Position numbers and translations under genes: made by a program
Assembly: GCF_036347135.1 (NCBI RefSeq)
Contig: NZ_CP108938.1
Span: 6,758,001-6,822,000 of the forward strand
DNA length: 64,000 nucleotides
DNA from: Streptomyces sp. NBC_00775
Lineage (GTDB): Bacteria; Actinomycetota; Actinomycetes; Streptomycetales; Streptomycetaceae
Direction: 5' to 3'
The notes under the pieces: generated by a model
What the model saw: the letters and a program-made list of their open reading frames with translations, nothing else
Told to the model about the DNA's origin: nothing
Database searches by the model: none
Shown: positions 23,866 to 32,858 of the stretch, piece after piece
How the letters are laid out: each line of letters begins with the position of its first letter
Numbering within the stretch: position 1 is the stretch's first letter

Positions 23866-23881
23866 GGCCGGCCCTACCTCG
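23858..23881. terminator. 24-bp perfect palindrome over the synthetase stop codon
   Basis: CGAGGTAGGGCC (23858-23869) is followed at once by its exact complement GGCCCTACCTCG (23870-23881). The TAG stop of the acyl-CoA synthetase lies inside the left arm. With no loop it is a poor RNA hairpin but a strong dimer site. It could be a terminator or an operator of the two-component operon starting at 23937. Confidence 0.6.
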
Positions 23882-23936
23882 ATCACACCCCCTGCTCGTA
23901 TGGTCCGGCGTGCCGGGCGCCGCCTAACGTGGCCGC

Positions 23937-25175
23937 ATGATCAGCAGAGACGGGCCGTGGCGTGCGGCCGGGTATCTCGTCACCGGCGTACTGGTGGGCG
24001 TTCCGCTGCTCGTCGGGCTGCTGGTGCTCGGCGTCGTGGGCGCGGCCCTCACCCCCGTGCTCGTCGGGCTGCCGCTGCTGGCGCTGCTCGCGCTGACCGG
24101 CGTACCCGTCGGGGCGGTGGAGCGCCGGCGGCTGCGGCTCATGGACCCGGCGCGGGTGCCCGACCCCCACCGCACCCCGGACGAGCCGGGCCTCACCGCC
24201 TGGGCCAGGCTCCGGTTCGGCGAGCCGGTGACCTGGCGGGAACTGGCGTACGCCGTGCTGCTCGCCTGCGTGCTGTGGCCGCTGGACCTGCTGGTGCTGG
24301 CGGCGGCGCTGGGAGTGCCGGGCGCCATGCTGGGGGCGCCGGTGCAACTGGCCGTCTCCGGCGGTGACACCCGCATCGCCAAGCTGTGGCTGATCGACTC
24401 GTACGGGCAGGCGTTCCTGTGCGCGGCGGGCGGGCTCGTCCTGCTCCTCGTCATCCTGTGGCCGCTCGCGCTGTACGCCCGTGCCCGCGCCGCCCTCGCC
24501 CGGCTGTTCCTCGCCGCGCGCGAGCCCGAACAGCGGCTCGCCGAGGTGACGAAGTCCCGGGCCCGGCTGGTGGCCGCCTTCGAGGCCGAGCGGCGCCGGA
24601 TCGAACGGGATCTGCACGACGGGGCGCAGCAGCGGCTGGTGGCGCTCAGCATGAAACTGGGCCTCGCACGACTCGACGCCCCGCCCGAGCTGGCGGCGAG
24701 GCTCACGGCCGCCCATGAGGAAGCCGACCAAGTCCTCGGAGAACTACGGGAGTTGATCCACGGCATCCATCCGCAGGTGCTAGCCGACTACGGGCTCGGG
24801 GACGCCATCGCCGACGCCGCCGACCGGTCCGCCGTACCCGTGGAGGTGGACGTGCGGCTGCCGCGGTTCGCCGAATCCGTGGAGGCCGCGGCGTACTTCG
24901 CGGTGCGCGAGGCGCTCGCGAACGTGGGCCGGCACAGTGGGGCGGGCCGGGCGTGGATCAGCGGGCGGTACGGGGAGGGGCGTCGCGGGGAAGGCCATGG
25001 CGGGGAGGGGCTGCTGCGGATCGAGGTGCGGGACGACGGCCGCGGAGGTGCTGATCCGCTCGCCGGCTCCGGACTCACCGGTCTCGCCGACCGGCTGGCC
25101 GTCCTCGATGGAACACTGACCGTCGACAGTCCGCCCGGCGGTCCCACCGTGCTGTGTATGGAGATCCCTTGCTGA
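23937..25175 (+). CDS. NarL-system sensor histidine kinase
   Basis: 412 residues. Four or more N-terminal helices (about 12-60, 100-130 and 160-185) form a membrane sensor of the type with the [17 protein letters not shown] opening found in Streptomyces. The HisKA_3 dimerisation helix has [11 protein letters not shown] with His227. The ATPase domain has [14 protein letters not shown] (N box) and VRDDGRGG (G box). Between them sits a Gly/Arg-rich tract ([14 protein letters not shown]) that lengthens the usual loop. It autophosphorylates His227 and passes phosphate to the response regulator whose start lies inside this gene's last codons. Signal unknown. Confidence 0.88.
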   Translation: MISRDGPWRAAGYLVTGVLVGVPLLVGLLVLGVVGAALTPVLVGLPLLALLALTGVPVGAVERRRLRLMDPARVPDPHRTPDEPGLTAWARLRFGEPVTWRELAYAVLLACVLWPLDLLVLAAALGVPGAMLGAPVQLAVSGGDTRIAKLWLIDSYGQAFLCAAGGLVLLLVILWPLALYARARAALARLFLAAREPEQRLAEVTKSRARLVAAFEAERRRIERDLHDGAQQRLVALSMKLGLARLDAPPELAARLTAAHEEADQVLGELRELIHGIHPQVLADYGLGDAIADAADRSAVPVEVDVRLPRFAESVEAAAYFAVREALANVGRHSGAGRAWISGRYGEGRRGEGHGGEGLLRIEVRDDGRGGADPLAGSGLTGLADRLAVLDGTLTVDSPPGGPTVLCMEIPC

Positions 25176-25813
25176 GAGTCGTGCTCGCCGAGGACAGTGT
25201 GCTGCTGCGGGAGGGGCTCGTCGGGCTGCTGGCCCGCTTCGGACACGAGGTCGTCGCGGCGGTCGGCGACGCGAGGGCGCTCACCGAAGCCGTACCGGAG
25301 CACGCCCCCGACCTCGTCGTCACCGACGTACGGATGCCGCCCGGCTTCCAGGACGAGGGGCTCCGCGCGGCCCTCGCCCTGCGGACGGCGGATCCGCGCC
25401 TGCCGGTGCTCGTCCTCAGCCAGTACGTCCAGCGGGCGTACGCCGCCGAGCTCCTCGACACCGGGGACGGCACCGGCGTCGGCTACCTCCTCAAGGACCG
25501 CGTCGGACAGGTCGAACAGTTCGCCGAGGCGGTGGAACGGGTGGCCGCGGGCGGGACGGTCGTCGACCCCGAGGTCGTACGGCAGCTGCTGCGCCGCCGC
25601 CGCGATCCGCTGGAGGCGCTGACGCCCCGCGAACGCGAGGTTCTCGGTCTGGTGGCCGAGGGGAAGTCCAACGGGGCGATCGCGCGTGAGCTGGTGGTCA
25701 CCGAGGCTGCCGTGGGCAAGCACATCGGGAACATCCTGGGGAAGCTGGAGCTGCCTCCGGCGGAGGACACGCATCGGCGGGTGCTGGCCGTACTGGCTTA
25801 TCTGCGGGGTTAG
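25169..25813 (+). CDS. NarL/LuxR-type response regulator
   Basis: 214 residues from TTG 25169, about seven bases after GGAG and overlapping the kinase stop by seven bases; ATG 25154 is the alternative. REC domain with Asp53 as phosphate acceptor (VVTDVRMPP), the switch Ser/Thr region in VLVLSQYVQ, and Lys in LLKDRV. LuxR HTH at about 150-205 ([15 protein letters not shown], then [17 protein letters not shown]). It is cotranscribed with the kinase 23937-25175. Targets unknown. The adjacent palindrome at 23858-23881 is a candidate own operator. Confidence 0.9.
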   Translation: MLRVVLAEDSVLLREGLVGLLARFGHEVVAAVGDARALTEAVPEHAPDLVVTDVRMPPGFQDEGLRAALALRTADPRLPVLVLSQYVQRAYAAELLDTGDGTGVGYLLKDRVGQVEQFAEAVERVAAGGTVVDPEVVRQLLRRRRDPLEALTPREREVLGLVAEGKSNGAIARELVVTEAAVGKHIGNILGKLELPPAEDTHRRVLAVLAYLRG

Positions 25814-25860
25814 GGAGTGGGTCAGGGAATGGGTCGGGGAGTGCCCGCTCGGACATGCGT

Positions 25861-25890
25861 GAAGGCCCCCCACTTCAGTGGAGGGCCTTC
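25861..25890. terminator. terminator 3' of tRNA-Lys copy 2
   Basis: GAAGGCCCCCCACT and AGTGGAGGGCCTTC form a 14-bp stem with one mismatch around a TC loop, directly past the tRNA 3' end on the complementary strand. It may also stop the two-component transcript coming the other way. Confidence 0.8.
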
Positions 25891-25895
25891 TTCTG

Positions 25896-25969
25896 TGCGC
25901 CGCCAGGGACTCGAACCCCGGACCCGCTGATTAAGAGTCAGCTGCTCTAACCAACTGAGCTAGCGGCGC
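25896..25969 (-). tRNA. tRNA-Lys (CTT)
   Basis: Same 74-base gene as 17404-17477, with anticodon CTT, acceptor GCGCCGC/GCGGCGC, discriminator A and no CCA. It follows its own terminator hairpin and precedes the IclR gene. The 5' flank differs from the other two copies. Confidence 0.97.
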
Positions 25970-26104
25970 ATGACTCCCGCCTCCCGCTCTCGCGGTCGGC
26001 GACAAAAGAAATACTACCTGGTCCGCAGGGGTGCTTCTGACCACCCGGCGGTGGCGCCCCGGTGACCGCCCGGGGCGCTGGGGAGAGGCCCGAAAGGCCT
26101 GTTC

Positions 26105-26863
26105 CTAGATCGCCAGGGAGAGCAGGACCGGGGCGGCTCCCCGGTTCAGCGAGTCCGCGGCCTGGCGGAGCCGGTGGGCGTGCTCGACCGGGAGGGAGAG
26201 GGCCAGGCAGCCGACGGAGGAGCCCGCCGTGATGGGGACGGCCGCGCAGACCGTGCCGATCGCGTACTCCTGGAGGTCCAGCACGGGCACGGTGGGCGGG
26301 TGGGAGTCGAGGCGGGACAGGAGGAGCCGCTCGTTGGTGATGGTGCGCGAGGTGAGGCGGGCCATCCTGTGGCGGGAGAGGTGGTCGCGGCGGCCGTTGT
26401 GGTCGAGCTGGCCGAGAAGGCTCTTGCCGATCGCGCTGGCGTGGGCGGACGAGCGGAAGTCGACCCACTCGTTGACCGCCGGGGTCGCCGGGCCGGTGGC
26501 GCACTGGGTGACGTGGATCTCACCGTCGACGTACCGGCTGATGTAGATCGCGGCACCGACCGAGTCGCGCAGCTGGTCGATGGTCTGCTGGAGCTTTTCG
26601 CGCAGTGCCTGGTCGCGGCCGTGCGCGGAGCCGAGCCTGCTGAGGGCGGCGCCGGTCACGTACGCGCCGTCGGCGATCTGCTCGACGTACCCCTCCCGGC
26701 GCAGCATCCGCAGCACTGCGGTCAGGCGCTCGGTGTCGAGGCGGGTCTGGCGGGCGAGTTCGGCGTCGGTGACACCGGTGGAGTGCCGCGACACTGTCTC
26801 CAGGACGCGGAGGGCGTCCTGGGCCGAGTGGTACGGCGCGGTCGGCTCGTGCTTCAGCGCCAC
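26105..26863 (-). CDS. IclR-family transcriptional regulator
   Basis: 252 residues from GTG 26863, behind GGGGGAAA. The frame is open further upstream but there is no ribosome site. N-terminal winged helix about 12-70 (ALRVLETVSRHSTGVTDAELARQ). The effector domain is at about 80-250, with DFRSSAHASAIGKSLLGQL and the final AVPITAGSSVGCLALSLP, as in IclR proteins that bind small acids. It lies at the 3' end of the ehu-type transport operon with all genes on one strand, so it is a likely regulator of that catabolic locus. Palindromes at 27017-27028 and 27041-27057 lie in its upstream region. Confidence 0.85.
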   Translation of the reverse strand: MALKHEPTAPYHSAQDALRVLETVSRHSTGVTDAELARQTRLDTERLTAVLRMLRREGYVEQIADGAYVTGAALSRLGSAHGRDQALREKLQQTIDQLRDSVGAAIYISRYVDGEIHVTQCATGPATPAVNEWVDFRSSAHASAIGKSLLGQLDHNGRRDHLSRHRMARLTSRTITNERLLLSRLDSHPPTVPVLDLQEYAIGTVCAAVPITAGSSVGCLALSLPVEHAHRLRQAADSLNRGAAPVLLSLAI

Positions 26864-27016
26864 GGTTTCCCCCTGCGCTTCATGGGCCCGGCTCAAAACA
26901 AGACACAGCCCGGACAGCTGGGCTCCCTCCACGATACCCACCAAAGGGCCTGCTGTGAGCGTCTGTTGACGAGATTGATGGCGCGTTCCAACCCTCTCAG
27001 CAGGAACGCGCCACCC

Positions 27017-27057
27017 TGGCATATGCCAAAGTCATGGCACATTGGGCATGCCCCAAT
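27017..27057. promoter_or_regulatory. two palindromes upstream of IclR gene
   Basis: TGGCATATGCCA (27017-27028) is a perfect 12-bp palindrome. ATTGGG-CATGC-CCCAAT (27041-27057) has perfect 6-bp arms. They lie about 155-195 bases before the IclR start and just after the transporter operon's last stop. The first motif recurs, extended to 14 bp, at 39921-39934 before the MerR gene. Confidence 0.55.
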
Positions 27058-27105
27058 TGCCGGACCTCGCACCTTGCCGTGTCCGCCGTCATTCACTCCC
27101 CGTCA

Positions 27106-27861
27106 TCACAGCACCGCACCGAGAAATTCCCGGGTCCGGTCGTGCTCCGGATCGCTGAAGATCTTCTCCGGCGGACCGGACTCGATGACGCGGCCGGAAT
27201 CGAACATCAGCACCTGGTCCGAGATGTCCCGGGCGAAACTCATCTCGTGGGTCACGCAGAGCATCGTGATGTCCGTGGTGCGGGCGATGTCACGGAGAAG
27301 GTCGAGGACGCCCGCGACCAGCTCGGGGTCGAGCGCGGACGTCACCTCGTCCAGGAGCAGCACCTGAGGCCGCATCGCCAGCGCGCGGGCGATCGCGACG
27401 CGCTGCTGCTGGCCGCCGGACAGCCGGCTGGGACGCTCGTCGCACTTGTCCGCGAGACCGACCAGGTCCAGCAGCTCGCGGGCCCGCGCCTCGGCCTCGT
27501 CCCTGGACAGGCCGAGGACGGTGACCGGCGCCTCGGTGATGTTCCTGAGCACGCTCATGTTCGGGAACAGGTTGAACTGCTGGAAGACCATCCCGATCTT
27601 CTTGCGGACCTCGCGGATCTGCTTCTCGCCCGCCGGGAAGAGCTGCTCCCCGGCGACCGTGATCGTGCCCTCGTCCGGCTCGGCCAGCGTCATCAGCAGC
27701 CGCAGGATCGTCGTCTTGCCGGAGCCGGACGGGCCGATCAGCGTGACGTGCTTTCCGGGGTCGACGCGGAAGTCGAGGCCGTCGAGGACGGTGTTGTCCC
27801 CGAAGCGCTTGGTGACCTTGTCGAAGCGGATCAGCTCTTCGGTCTTCGTATCAGCGGACAA
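27106..27861 (-). CDS. ehuA: polar amino acid / ectoine ABC transporter ATPase (EhuA-type)
   Basis: 251 residues. Walker A is GPSGSGKTT, the Q loop is MVFQQFNLFPNM, the signature is LSGGQQQRVAIARALAMRP, Walker B is VLLLDEVTSALD and the H loop is CVTHEM. It energises the two permeases encoded just upstream and overlaps ehuD by 11 bases. The subfamily is polar amino acid uptake (GlnQ/HisP type). The ectoine-specific name rests on the binding protein and on gene order, so the substrate could be another amino acid. Confidence 0.72.
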   Translation of the reverse strand: MSADTKTEELIRFDKVTKRFGDNTVLDGLDFRVDPGKHVTLIGPSGSGKTTILRLLMTLAEPDEGTITVAGEQLFPAGEKQIREVRKKIGMVFQQFNLFPNMSVLRNITEAPVTVLGLSRDEAEARARELLDLVGLADKCDERPSRLSGGQQQRVAIARALAMRPQVLLLDEVTSALDPELVAGVLDLLRDIARTTDITMLCVTHEMSFARDISDQVLMFDSGRVIESGPPEKIFSDPEHDRTREFLGAVL

Positions 27862-28501
27862 GACGTCGCTCCAGGGCTCGCAGAAGCAGGGAAGCCGGAT
27901 AGGAAATGAGGATGAAGGCCACGCCGATGACGGTGAGCGGCTCGGTGAACTGGAAGTGCTGCTGCGAGTACAGCCGCGCCTCGCCGAGCATCTCCATCAC
28001 GGTGATCACCATCAGGATCGGGGTGTCCTTGAGCATCGAGATGACGTAGTTGCCGAGCGGGGGCACCACCCGGCGGATCGCCTGCGGCAGGATCACCGCG
28101 GTCCAGGTGCGCCGCACGGGCAGGCTGAGCGCCGTGGCCGCTTCCCACTGGCCGGCGGGCACCGCCTCGATACCGGCCCGGTAGACCTGCATCGTGTACG
28201 TCGAGTAGTGCAGCCCGATCGCGACGACACCGGTGGTCAGCGCGGAGAACGTGATGTCCCACTCGGGCAGCACATAGAAGAGGAAGAACAGCTGCACCAG
28301 CAGCGGGGTGTTGCGGATGAACTCCGTGACCACCCCGACCGGCCAGCGCACCCAGCGCGTCGGCGTCCGCATCAGCAGCGCCCACACCAGACCGAGGGTG
28401 AAGGAGATCACCGAGCCGAGGGCCAGTGCCTGCAAGGTGACCAGCAGCCCGTCCCAGAAGTACGGCATGAAATCACCGACCGTGCTCCAGTCCCACTTCA
28501 T
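27851..28501 (-). CDS. ehuD: amino acid / ectoine ABC transporter permease (EhuD-type)
   Basis: 216 residues, five predicted helices. The ATPase-coupling EAA loop is VPAGQWEAATALSLPVRRTW (about 113-133). The start ATG overlaps the ehuC stop by four bases (ATGA), and the 3' end overlaps ehuA. HisM/GlnP-type inner-membrane subunit. Named by operon position. The opening MKWDWSTVGDFMPYF is typical of EhuD-like permeases. Confidence 0.7.
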   Translation of the reverse strand: MKWDWSTVGDFMPYFWDGLLVTLQALALGSVISFTLGLVWALLMRTPTRWVRWPVGVVTEFIRNTPLLVQLFFLFYVLPEWDITFSALTTGVVAIGLHYSTYTMQVYRAGIEAVPAGQWEAATALSLPVRRTWTAVILPQAIRRVVPPLGNYVISMLKDTPILMVITVMEMLGEARLYSQQHFQFTEPLTVIGVAFILISYPASLLLRALERRLVR

Positions 28502-29226
28502 GAGGCACCTCCGCTCGCGGCTCCCACGCCGGTCGTCTGCGCGCGCTTGAGCTCACGCGCCGCCGTCTCCGTCCCGGGGTCCTTGCCGGCCTCGGCCTTC
28601 AGCCGCTTCTCCAGACCGCGCATCAGCCGCGTGAGCAGGAAGGCGATCACGAAGTAGATCAGCAGGACGTACGTGTAGACCTCCGCGCTCTGCTGCAATG
28701 CGAGCCGCACCAGGTTGGCGCTGAACGACAGATCGCCCATGCCCATGACGGAGACCAGGGCCGTGGCCTTGAGCAGCTCGACCAGCAGGTTGCAGAAGGA
28801 GGGGATCATCTCGGGCACCGCCTGCGGCAGCAGGACCAGCCGCATCCGCTGCCAGGGCGTGAAGCCGAGCGCGATCCCGCCCTCACGCTGCGCCGGGTCG
28901 ACCGCGTTCAGGGCGCCGCGCACGATCTCGGAGCCGTACGCCCCGTACGTCAGTCCCAGCGCCAGCGTGCCCGCCCACATCGGGACGAGCTGCCAGCCGA
29001 AGGCGAGCGGCAGCACGAAGTACACCCAGAAGATCATGATCAGCGCGGAGGTGCCGCGGAACACCTCGGTGTAGAAGCCCGCGAGGAAGCGGACGATCCA
29101 CCACCGCGAGGTGCGCGCGATCCCGGCCGCGAAGGAGGCCGCACCGGCCAACAAGGCGCTGAGGAACAGCAGTTGGACGGTGATCCAGATCCCTTTGAGT
29201 ACGAGTTCCCAGAGTCCCGAGGTCAT
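28498..29226 (-). CDS. ehuC: amino acid / ectoine ABC transporter permease (EhuC-type)
   Basis: 242 residues from ATG 29226, which overlaps the ehuB stop by four bases. Five or six helices. The EAA loop is AVDPAQREGGIALGFTPWQR (about 108-128), and the opening GLWELVLKGIWITVQLL is typical of the HisQ/GlnP group. The C-terminal tail (about 210-242) is charged. It pairs with the second permease to form the channel. Confidence 0.7.
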   Translation of the reverse strand: MTSGLWELVLKGIWITVQLLFLSALLAGAASFAAGIARTSRWWIVRFLAGFYTEVFRGTSALIMIFWVYFVLPLAFGWQLVPMWAGTLALGLTYGAYGSEIVRGALNAVDPAQREGGIALGFTPWQRMRLVLLPQAVPEMIPSFCNLLVELLKATALVSVMGMGDLSFSANLVRLALQQSAEVYTYVLLIYFVIAFLLTRLMRGLEKRLKAEAGKDPGTETAARELKRAQTTGVGAASGGAS

Positions 29227-30137
29227 CCGCGGCACAGCTCCTTCGCGGTCATGTCGGTCATCTCCGCCTTGGTGAAGCCGAACGGCCGGAGGATGCGGAA
29301 CAGCTCGCCGCTGTCCTTCAGCTTCCTGAGCTCCACGTTGAAGGCGTCCCGCAGCCTCGTCTCCGGCGACCGGAACGCGAAGCCGCCGCCGTCGACATGC
29401 GGCTTGCCCTTCACCAGCGGTGTGAAGGGCTTCGTACTCTCGGCCTTGCCGGACTTCTTGACCACCTCACGCGTGGTCAGCGCCGTCCCCGCGAAGGCGT
29501 CGACACGTCCCGCCTCGACGGCGTTCAGCCCGGCCACCTGATCCGGCACGATCAGGATGTCGCTCTCCTTGTACCCGGCCTCGACCGCGTGCTGGATCTC
29601 GGCGTATCCGGTGCCGGTGGCGAACCTGGCCTTCTTCCGGACGACATCCTCGTAGTTGTGCAGCCCCTTCGGGTTGCCCTTGCGCACGATGAACGCGTCG
29701 AGCATCCGGTAGTCCGGATCCGCGAAGATGACCTGCGCACAGCGCTCGGGGTTGATGTACATCCCGGCGGACACGACGTCGAACTGCTGCGAGTTGAGCC
29801 CGGGTATGAGCGAGCCGAACTCGGTCGGCACCGGCTGGACGCGATCGACCCCCAGCCGCTTGAAGACGGCCTTCGCGAGTTCCGGCGCCTCGCCCGTCAG
29901 TTCGCCGTTCCTGTCGATGTATCCGAAGGGGACCTCACCCGCGATACCCAGTCGTACGACACCCTGCGCTTTCAGCCGGTCGAGGAGATCACCGCCGTCC
30001 GTGCCGGCCGCCGTGGCGACACGACTGCAGCCGGCTGAGCCCAGCGCCCCGACGATGCCGAACGCGGATGCACCCGCGAGCAGCGACCGTCGGCTGGGTC
30101 CTCGTTTCTCTGTGCCATTCCCAAGTGGTGGAGCCAT
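29223..30137 (-). CDS. ehuB: ectoine/hydroxyectoine-type ABC transporter binding lipoprotein (EhuB-like)
   Basis: 304 residues from ATG 30137; ATG 30161 is the alternative and neither has a strong ribosome site. The signal combines a twin-arginine motif (SRRSLLAG) with lipobox GSAGC, so it is probably a Tat-exported lipoprotein. The solute-binding domain is type 3 (SBP_bac_3): GVVRLGIAGEVPFGYIDRNG, then TGEAPELAKAV, and the C-terminal VDGGGFAFRSPETRLRDAF. The phrase GIAGEVPFGYID is what I associate with EhuB. It captures the osmolyte or amino acid and feeds the EhuCD permeases. First gene of a four-gene overlapping operon. Confidence 0.72.
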   Translation of the reverse strand: MAPPLGNGTEKRGPSRRSLLAGASAFGIVGALGSAGCSRVATAAGTDGGDLLDRLKAQGVVRLGIAGEVPFGYIDRNGELTGEAPELAKAVFKRLGVDRVQPVPTEFGSLIPGLNSQQFDVVSAGMYINPERCAQVIFADPDYRMLDAFIVRKGNPKGLHNYEDVVRKKARFATGTGYAEIQHAVEAGYKESDILIVPDQVAGLNAVEAGRVDAFAGTALTTREVVKKSGKAESTKPFTPLVKGKPHVDGGGFAFRSPETRLRDAFNVELRKLKDSGELFRILRPFGFTKAEMTDMTAKELCRG

Positions 30138-30240
30138 GGCCGCGCGACTACCCGGGGCCATGTGATGTATGCGGATCGATTTTGAGCCCCGTCCGTCACC
30201 GAGGCCACATCGACCCCCGCGGGACCTTGGAACGCAGGGC

Positions 30241-31650
30241 CTAGACCCTGACCCTGGTGGGGGCATCGATTCCGGCGACCCCCGCCTCGTACAGGGCGTG
30301 CGCCGTCCGCAGGACCAGGTCGTCGCGGTGGCGGGCGGCCACGATCTGGAGGCCCACGGGGAGGCCGTCGGGGGCGAGGCCGACGGGGACGGTCGCCGCG
30401 GGCTGCTGCGTCATGTTGAACGGGTACGTGAACGGGGTCCAGCCCGTCCAGCGCCGGTGACCGGCGCCGGCCGGGACCTCGGCGCCCGCCTCGAACGCGG
30501 TCAGCGGCAGGGTCGGCGTCACCAGGATGTCGTACGACTCGTGGAAGCGGCCCATCCGCCGTCCGAGCCCCATCCGGACGTCCACCGCGGCGAGATAGTC
30601 CAGCACGCTGATGCGCGCGCCGAGGCCGGATATCTCGCGCAGGCCCGGGTCGAGCAACTCCCGCTGGTGGGGCCCGAGGGGCTGGGTCAGACGGGCCGCC
30701 GCGCCGAACCAGAGCGTGTGGAAGGCGTCCAACGGGTCGGTCAGGTCGGGGTCGGCCTCGGTGACGTACGCGCCGAGCCCCGCGAGCCGCTCCACCGCAC
30801 GCCGTACGGCCGCCGCGACGGCGGGGCGGACCGCGACCTGCCCGCCCAGCGAGGGCGAGTACGCGACCCGCAGGCCCCGCACCCCGCCCTCCAGCGCGCC
30901 CACGAAGGAGCCGCCGACCGGCCCGAGCGCCGACCAGTCCCGCGCGTCGGGGCCGCTGATCACATCCATCAACAGCGCGGCGTCGGCGGCGTCCCGCGCC
31001 ATCGGGCCCACGTGCGTGAGCGTCCCGAAGGCGCTCGCGGGATACAGCGGCACTCTCCCGTACGTCGGCTTCAGCCCGAAGATCCCGCAGAAGGCGGCCG
31101 GTATGCGGACACTCCCGCCGCCGTCCGTGCCGAGGGACAGCGGGCCCGCGCCGAGCGCCACGGCCGCCGCGCTGCCACCGCTGGAGCCGCCCGACGTGCG
31201 CGAGACGTCGTACGGATTGCGGGTCACCCCCGTCAGGGCCGAGTCCGTGACGCCCTTCCAGCCGAACTGGGGCGTCGTCGTCTTGCCGAGGAAGACGGCA
31301 CCGTGCTCCCGCAGCCGGGCCACGGACGGCGCGTCCTCGTTCCAACGGCCCTGCGGATCAACGGTCCTGGAGCCGCGCAGCGTCGGGCGGCCGCGCAGCA
31401 GGAGGACGTCCTTGACGGTGACCGGGACGCCGTCCAGGAGGCCCGCGGGCTCGCCCCGCCGCCACCGCTCCGCCGACTCCTGGGCCTGGGCGAGCGCTTC
31501 CTCCGCGTCCAGCCGTACGAACGCGTTCACGGCGGGCTGGACGGCGTCGGCCCGCTCCAGGGCCGCGCGAGTCGCCTCCACGGGGCTGAACTCGCCCTTG
31601 CGATAGCCATCGACGAGTCGCGCCGCGGTCAGCTCGGTGAGTTCCGACAT
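30241..31650 (-). CDS. amidase (amidase-signature family)
   Basis: 469 residues from ATG 31650, behind GGAGGGG. The Ser-Ser-Lys triad is visible: Lys80 (VPVTVKDVLLL), the cis-serine near 156/157 (RTSGGSSGGSAAA) and the nucleophile Ser180 (GTDGGGSVRIPAAFCG). It hydrolyses amides to acids in the cytoplasm. It lies about 100 bases upstream of the transporter operon on the same strand, so it may act on the imported compound or an N-acyl derivative, for example in ectoine-type ring-opened amide catabolism (inference). Length is normal for the family. Confidence 0.87.
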   Translation of the reverse strand: MSELTELTAARLVDGYRKGEFSPVEATRAALERADAVQPAVNAFVRLDAEEALAQAQESAERWRRGEPAGLLDGVPVTVKDVLLLRGRPTLRGSRTVDPQGRWNEDAPSVARLREHGAVFLGKTTTPQFGWKGVTDSALTGVTRNPYDVSRTSGGSSGGSAAAVALGAGPLSLGTDGGGSVRIPAAFCGIFGLKPTYGRVPLYPASAFGTLTHVGPMARDAADAALLMDVISGPDARDWSALGPVGGSFVGALEGGVRGLRVAYSPSLGGQVAVRPAVAAAVRRAVERLAGLGAYVTEADPDLTDPLDAFHTLWFGAAARLTQPLGPHQRELLDPGLREISGLGARISVLDYLAAVDVRMGLGRRMGRFHESYDILVTPTLPLTAFEAGAEVPAGAGHRRWTGWTPFTYPFNMTQQPAATVPVGLAPDGLPVGLQIVAARHRDDLVLRTAHALYEAGVAGIDAPTRVRV

Positions 31651-31669
31651 CGGCCCCTCCAAAGGGAGT

Positions 31670-32632
31670 TCAGCGTCCCGGTACGTACCCACGCTTCTTG
31701 TCGACGACGTTCAGGAGCTGCTTCCCCGCCGACCAGCGCTCGTACAACTCCACGAACTGCTTACCCAGTTCGTCCCGCCAGCCGACCGTGTCCCCGCTCA
31801 TGTGCGGCGACACGATCAGCCCCGGGACATCCCACAACGGGCTGTCGGGGCCGAGTGGTTCGTGCTGGAAGACATCGAGGGCCGCGCCCGCGATCCACCG
31901 CTTCGACAGCGCCTCGGCGAGCGCGTCCTCGACGACGAGCTGCCCGCGCCCGACGTTGATGAAGCGCGCCGACGGCTGCATCATCCCGAAGTGCCGCGCG
32001 TCGAACATGCCGCGCGTGGCCTCGGTGAGCGGCGCCGCGGACACCACCCAGTCGGCGCGCGCCATCAGCCGGCCCAGTTCCTCGGGTCCGTGGATACCGG
32101 TCCGCGCAGTGCGCCCCACCAGGGCCGTCGTGACGTCGAGCGCCTTGAGCATCCTGACGATCGCCCGCCCGACCGGCCCGGTACCGACCACGCACGCCCG
32201 GGTCCCCGCCACGCGCTGCGCGTCGCGGTGCCGCCACTCGCGGCGGCGCTGGAGATCCCATGTCCGCGGCAGATCCTTCGCCATGGACAGCACCAGCGCG
32301 GCGACGTACTCCGCGATCGGCTGGTCGAAGACGCCACGCGCGTTGGTCACCACCGTGTCGGACGCGGTGAGCTCGGGACACATCAGATGGTCCACCCCCG
32401 CGCTCGCCGTGTGCACCCAGCGCGGCCGCGGACCCTCGCCGGGCCAGGCACGGCGTACGGCGCCCGAGGTGAAGTCCCATACGAGCAGAACGTCCGCGTT
32501 CGGCAGCCGCTCGGCCAGCGTGGAGTCGTCGGCGTGCTCGATCCGCACCCGGCCGGTGAGGCTGCCGAGGCGGGGGAGAGGCTCGGCGTCCAGAACGAGG
32601 AGCGTGGTCATCGAGGGCAGCCGTTTGGCCAT
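31670..32632 (-). CDS. D-2-hydroxyacid dehydrogenase family protein
   Basis: 320 residues from ATG 32632; ATG 32611 is possible. The NAD-binding domain has VVGTGPVGRAIVRMLKA, and catalytic elements follow: NVGRGQLVVEDALAEAL (substrate-carboxylate Arg region), the Glu in DVFQHEPLG and the His in VSPHMSGDT. It reduces 2-keto acids to D-2-hydroxyacids or the reverse with NAD(P)H. The ends are 19 bases from the amidase start, same strand, so they are probably cotranscribed. Divergent from the racemase-fold gene at 32859. Its step in the pathway is not known. Confidence 0.83.
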   Translation of the reverse strand: MAKRLPSMTTLLVLDAEPLPRLGSLTGRVRIEHADDSTLAERLPNADVLLVWDFTSGAVRRAWPGEGPRPRWVHTASAGVDHLMCPELTASDTVVTNARGVFDQPIAEYVAALVLSMAKDLPRTWDLQRRREWRHRDAQRVAGTRACVVGTGPVGRAIVRMLKALDVTTALVGRTARTGIHGPEELGRLMARADWVVSAAPLTEATRGMFDARHFGMMQPSARFINVGRGQLVVEDALAEALSKRWIAGAALDVFQHEPLGPDSPLWDVPGLIVSPHMSGDTVGWRDELGKQFVELYERWSAGKQLLNVVDKKRGYVPGR

Positions 32633-32858
32633 GCGGGTCCGCTCTGCCGGGGGGAGTTCCAGCCGTCTGAGATGCGCGGATTGACCACGCTCGCACCCGA
32701 ACCTACCTTCGTCAACACGGGCCCGCGTACGGTCCGTTGCCACCCTTTTCCGTCTCGGCCAACCAGGTGACGTACTCGGCCGACGCGGCGCCGCCGGCAC
32801 TCTTGGACGAATCGGCTCGTCGGGGCCCCGTACTGTCGGAAGATCAGGAAGGTGGGGC

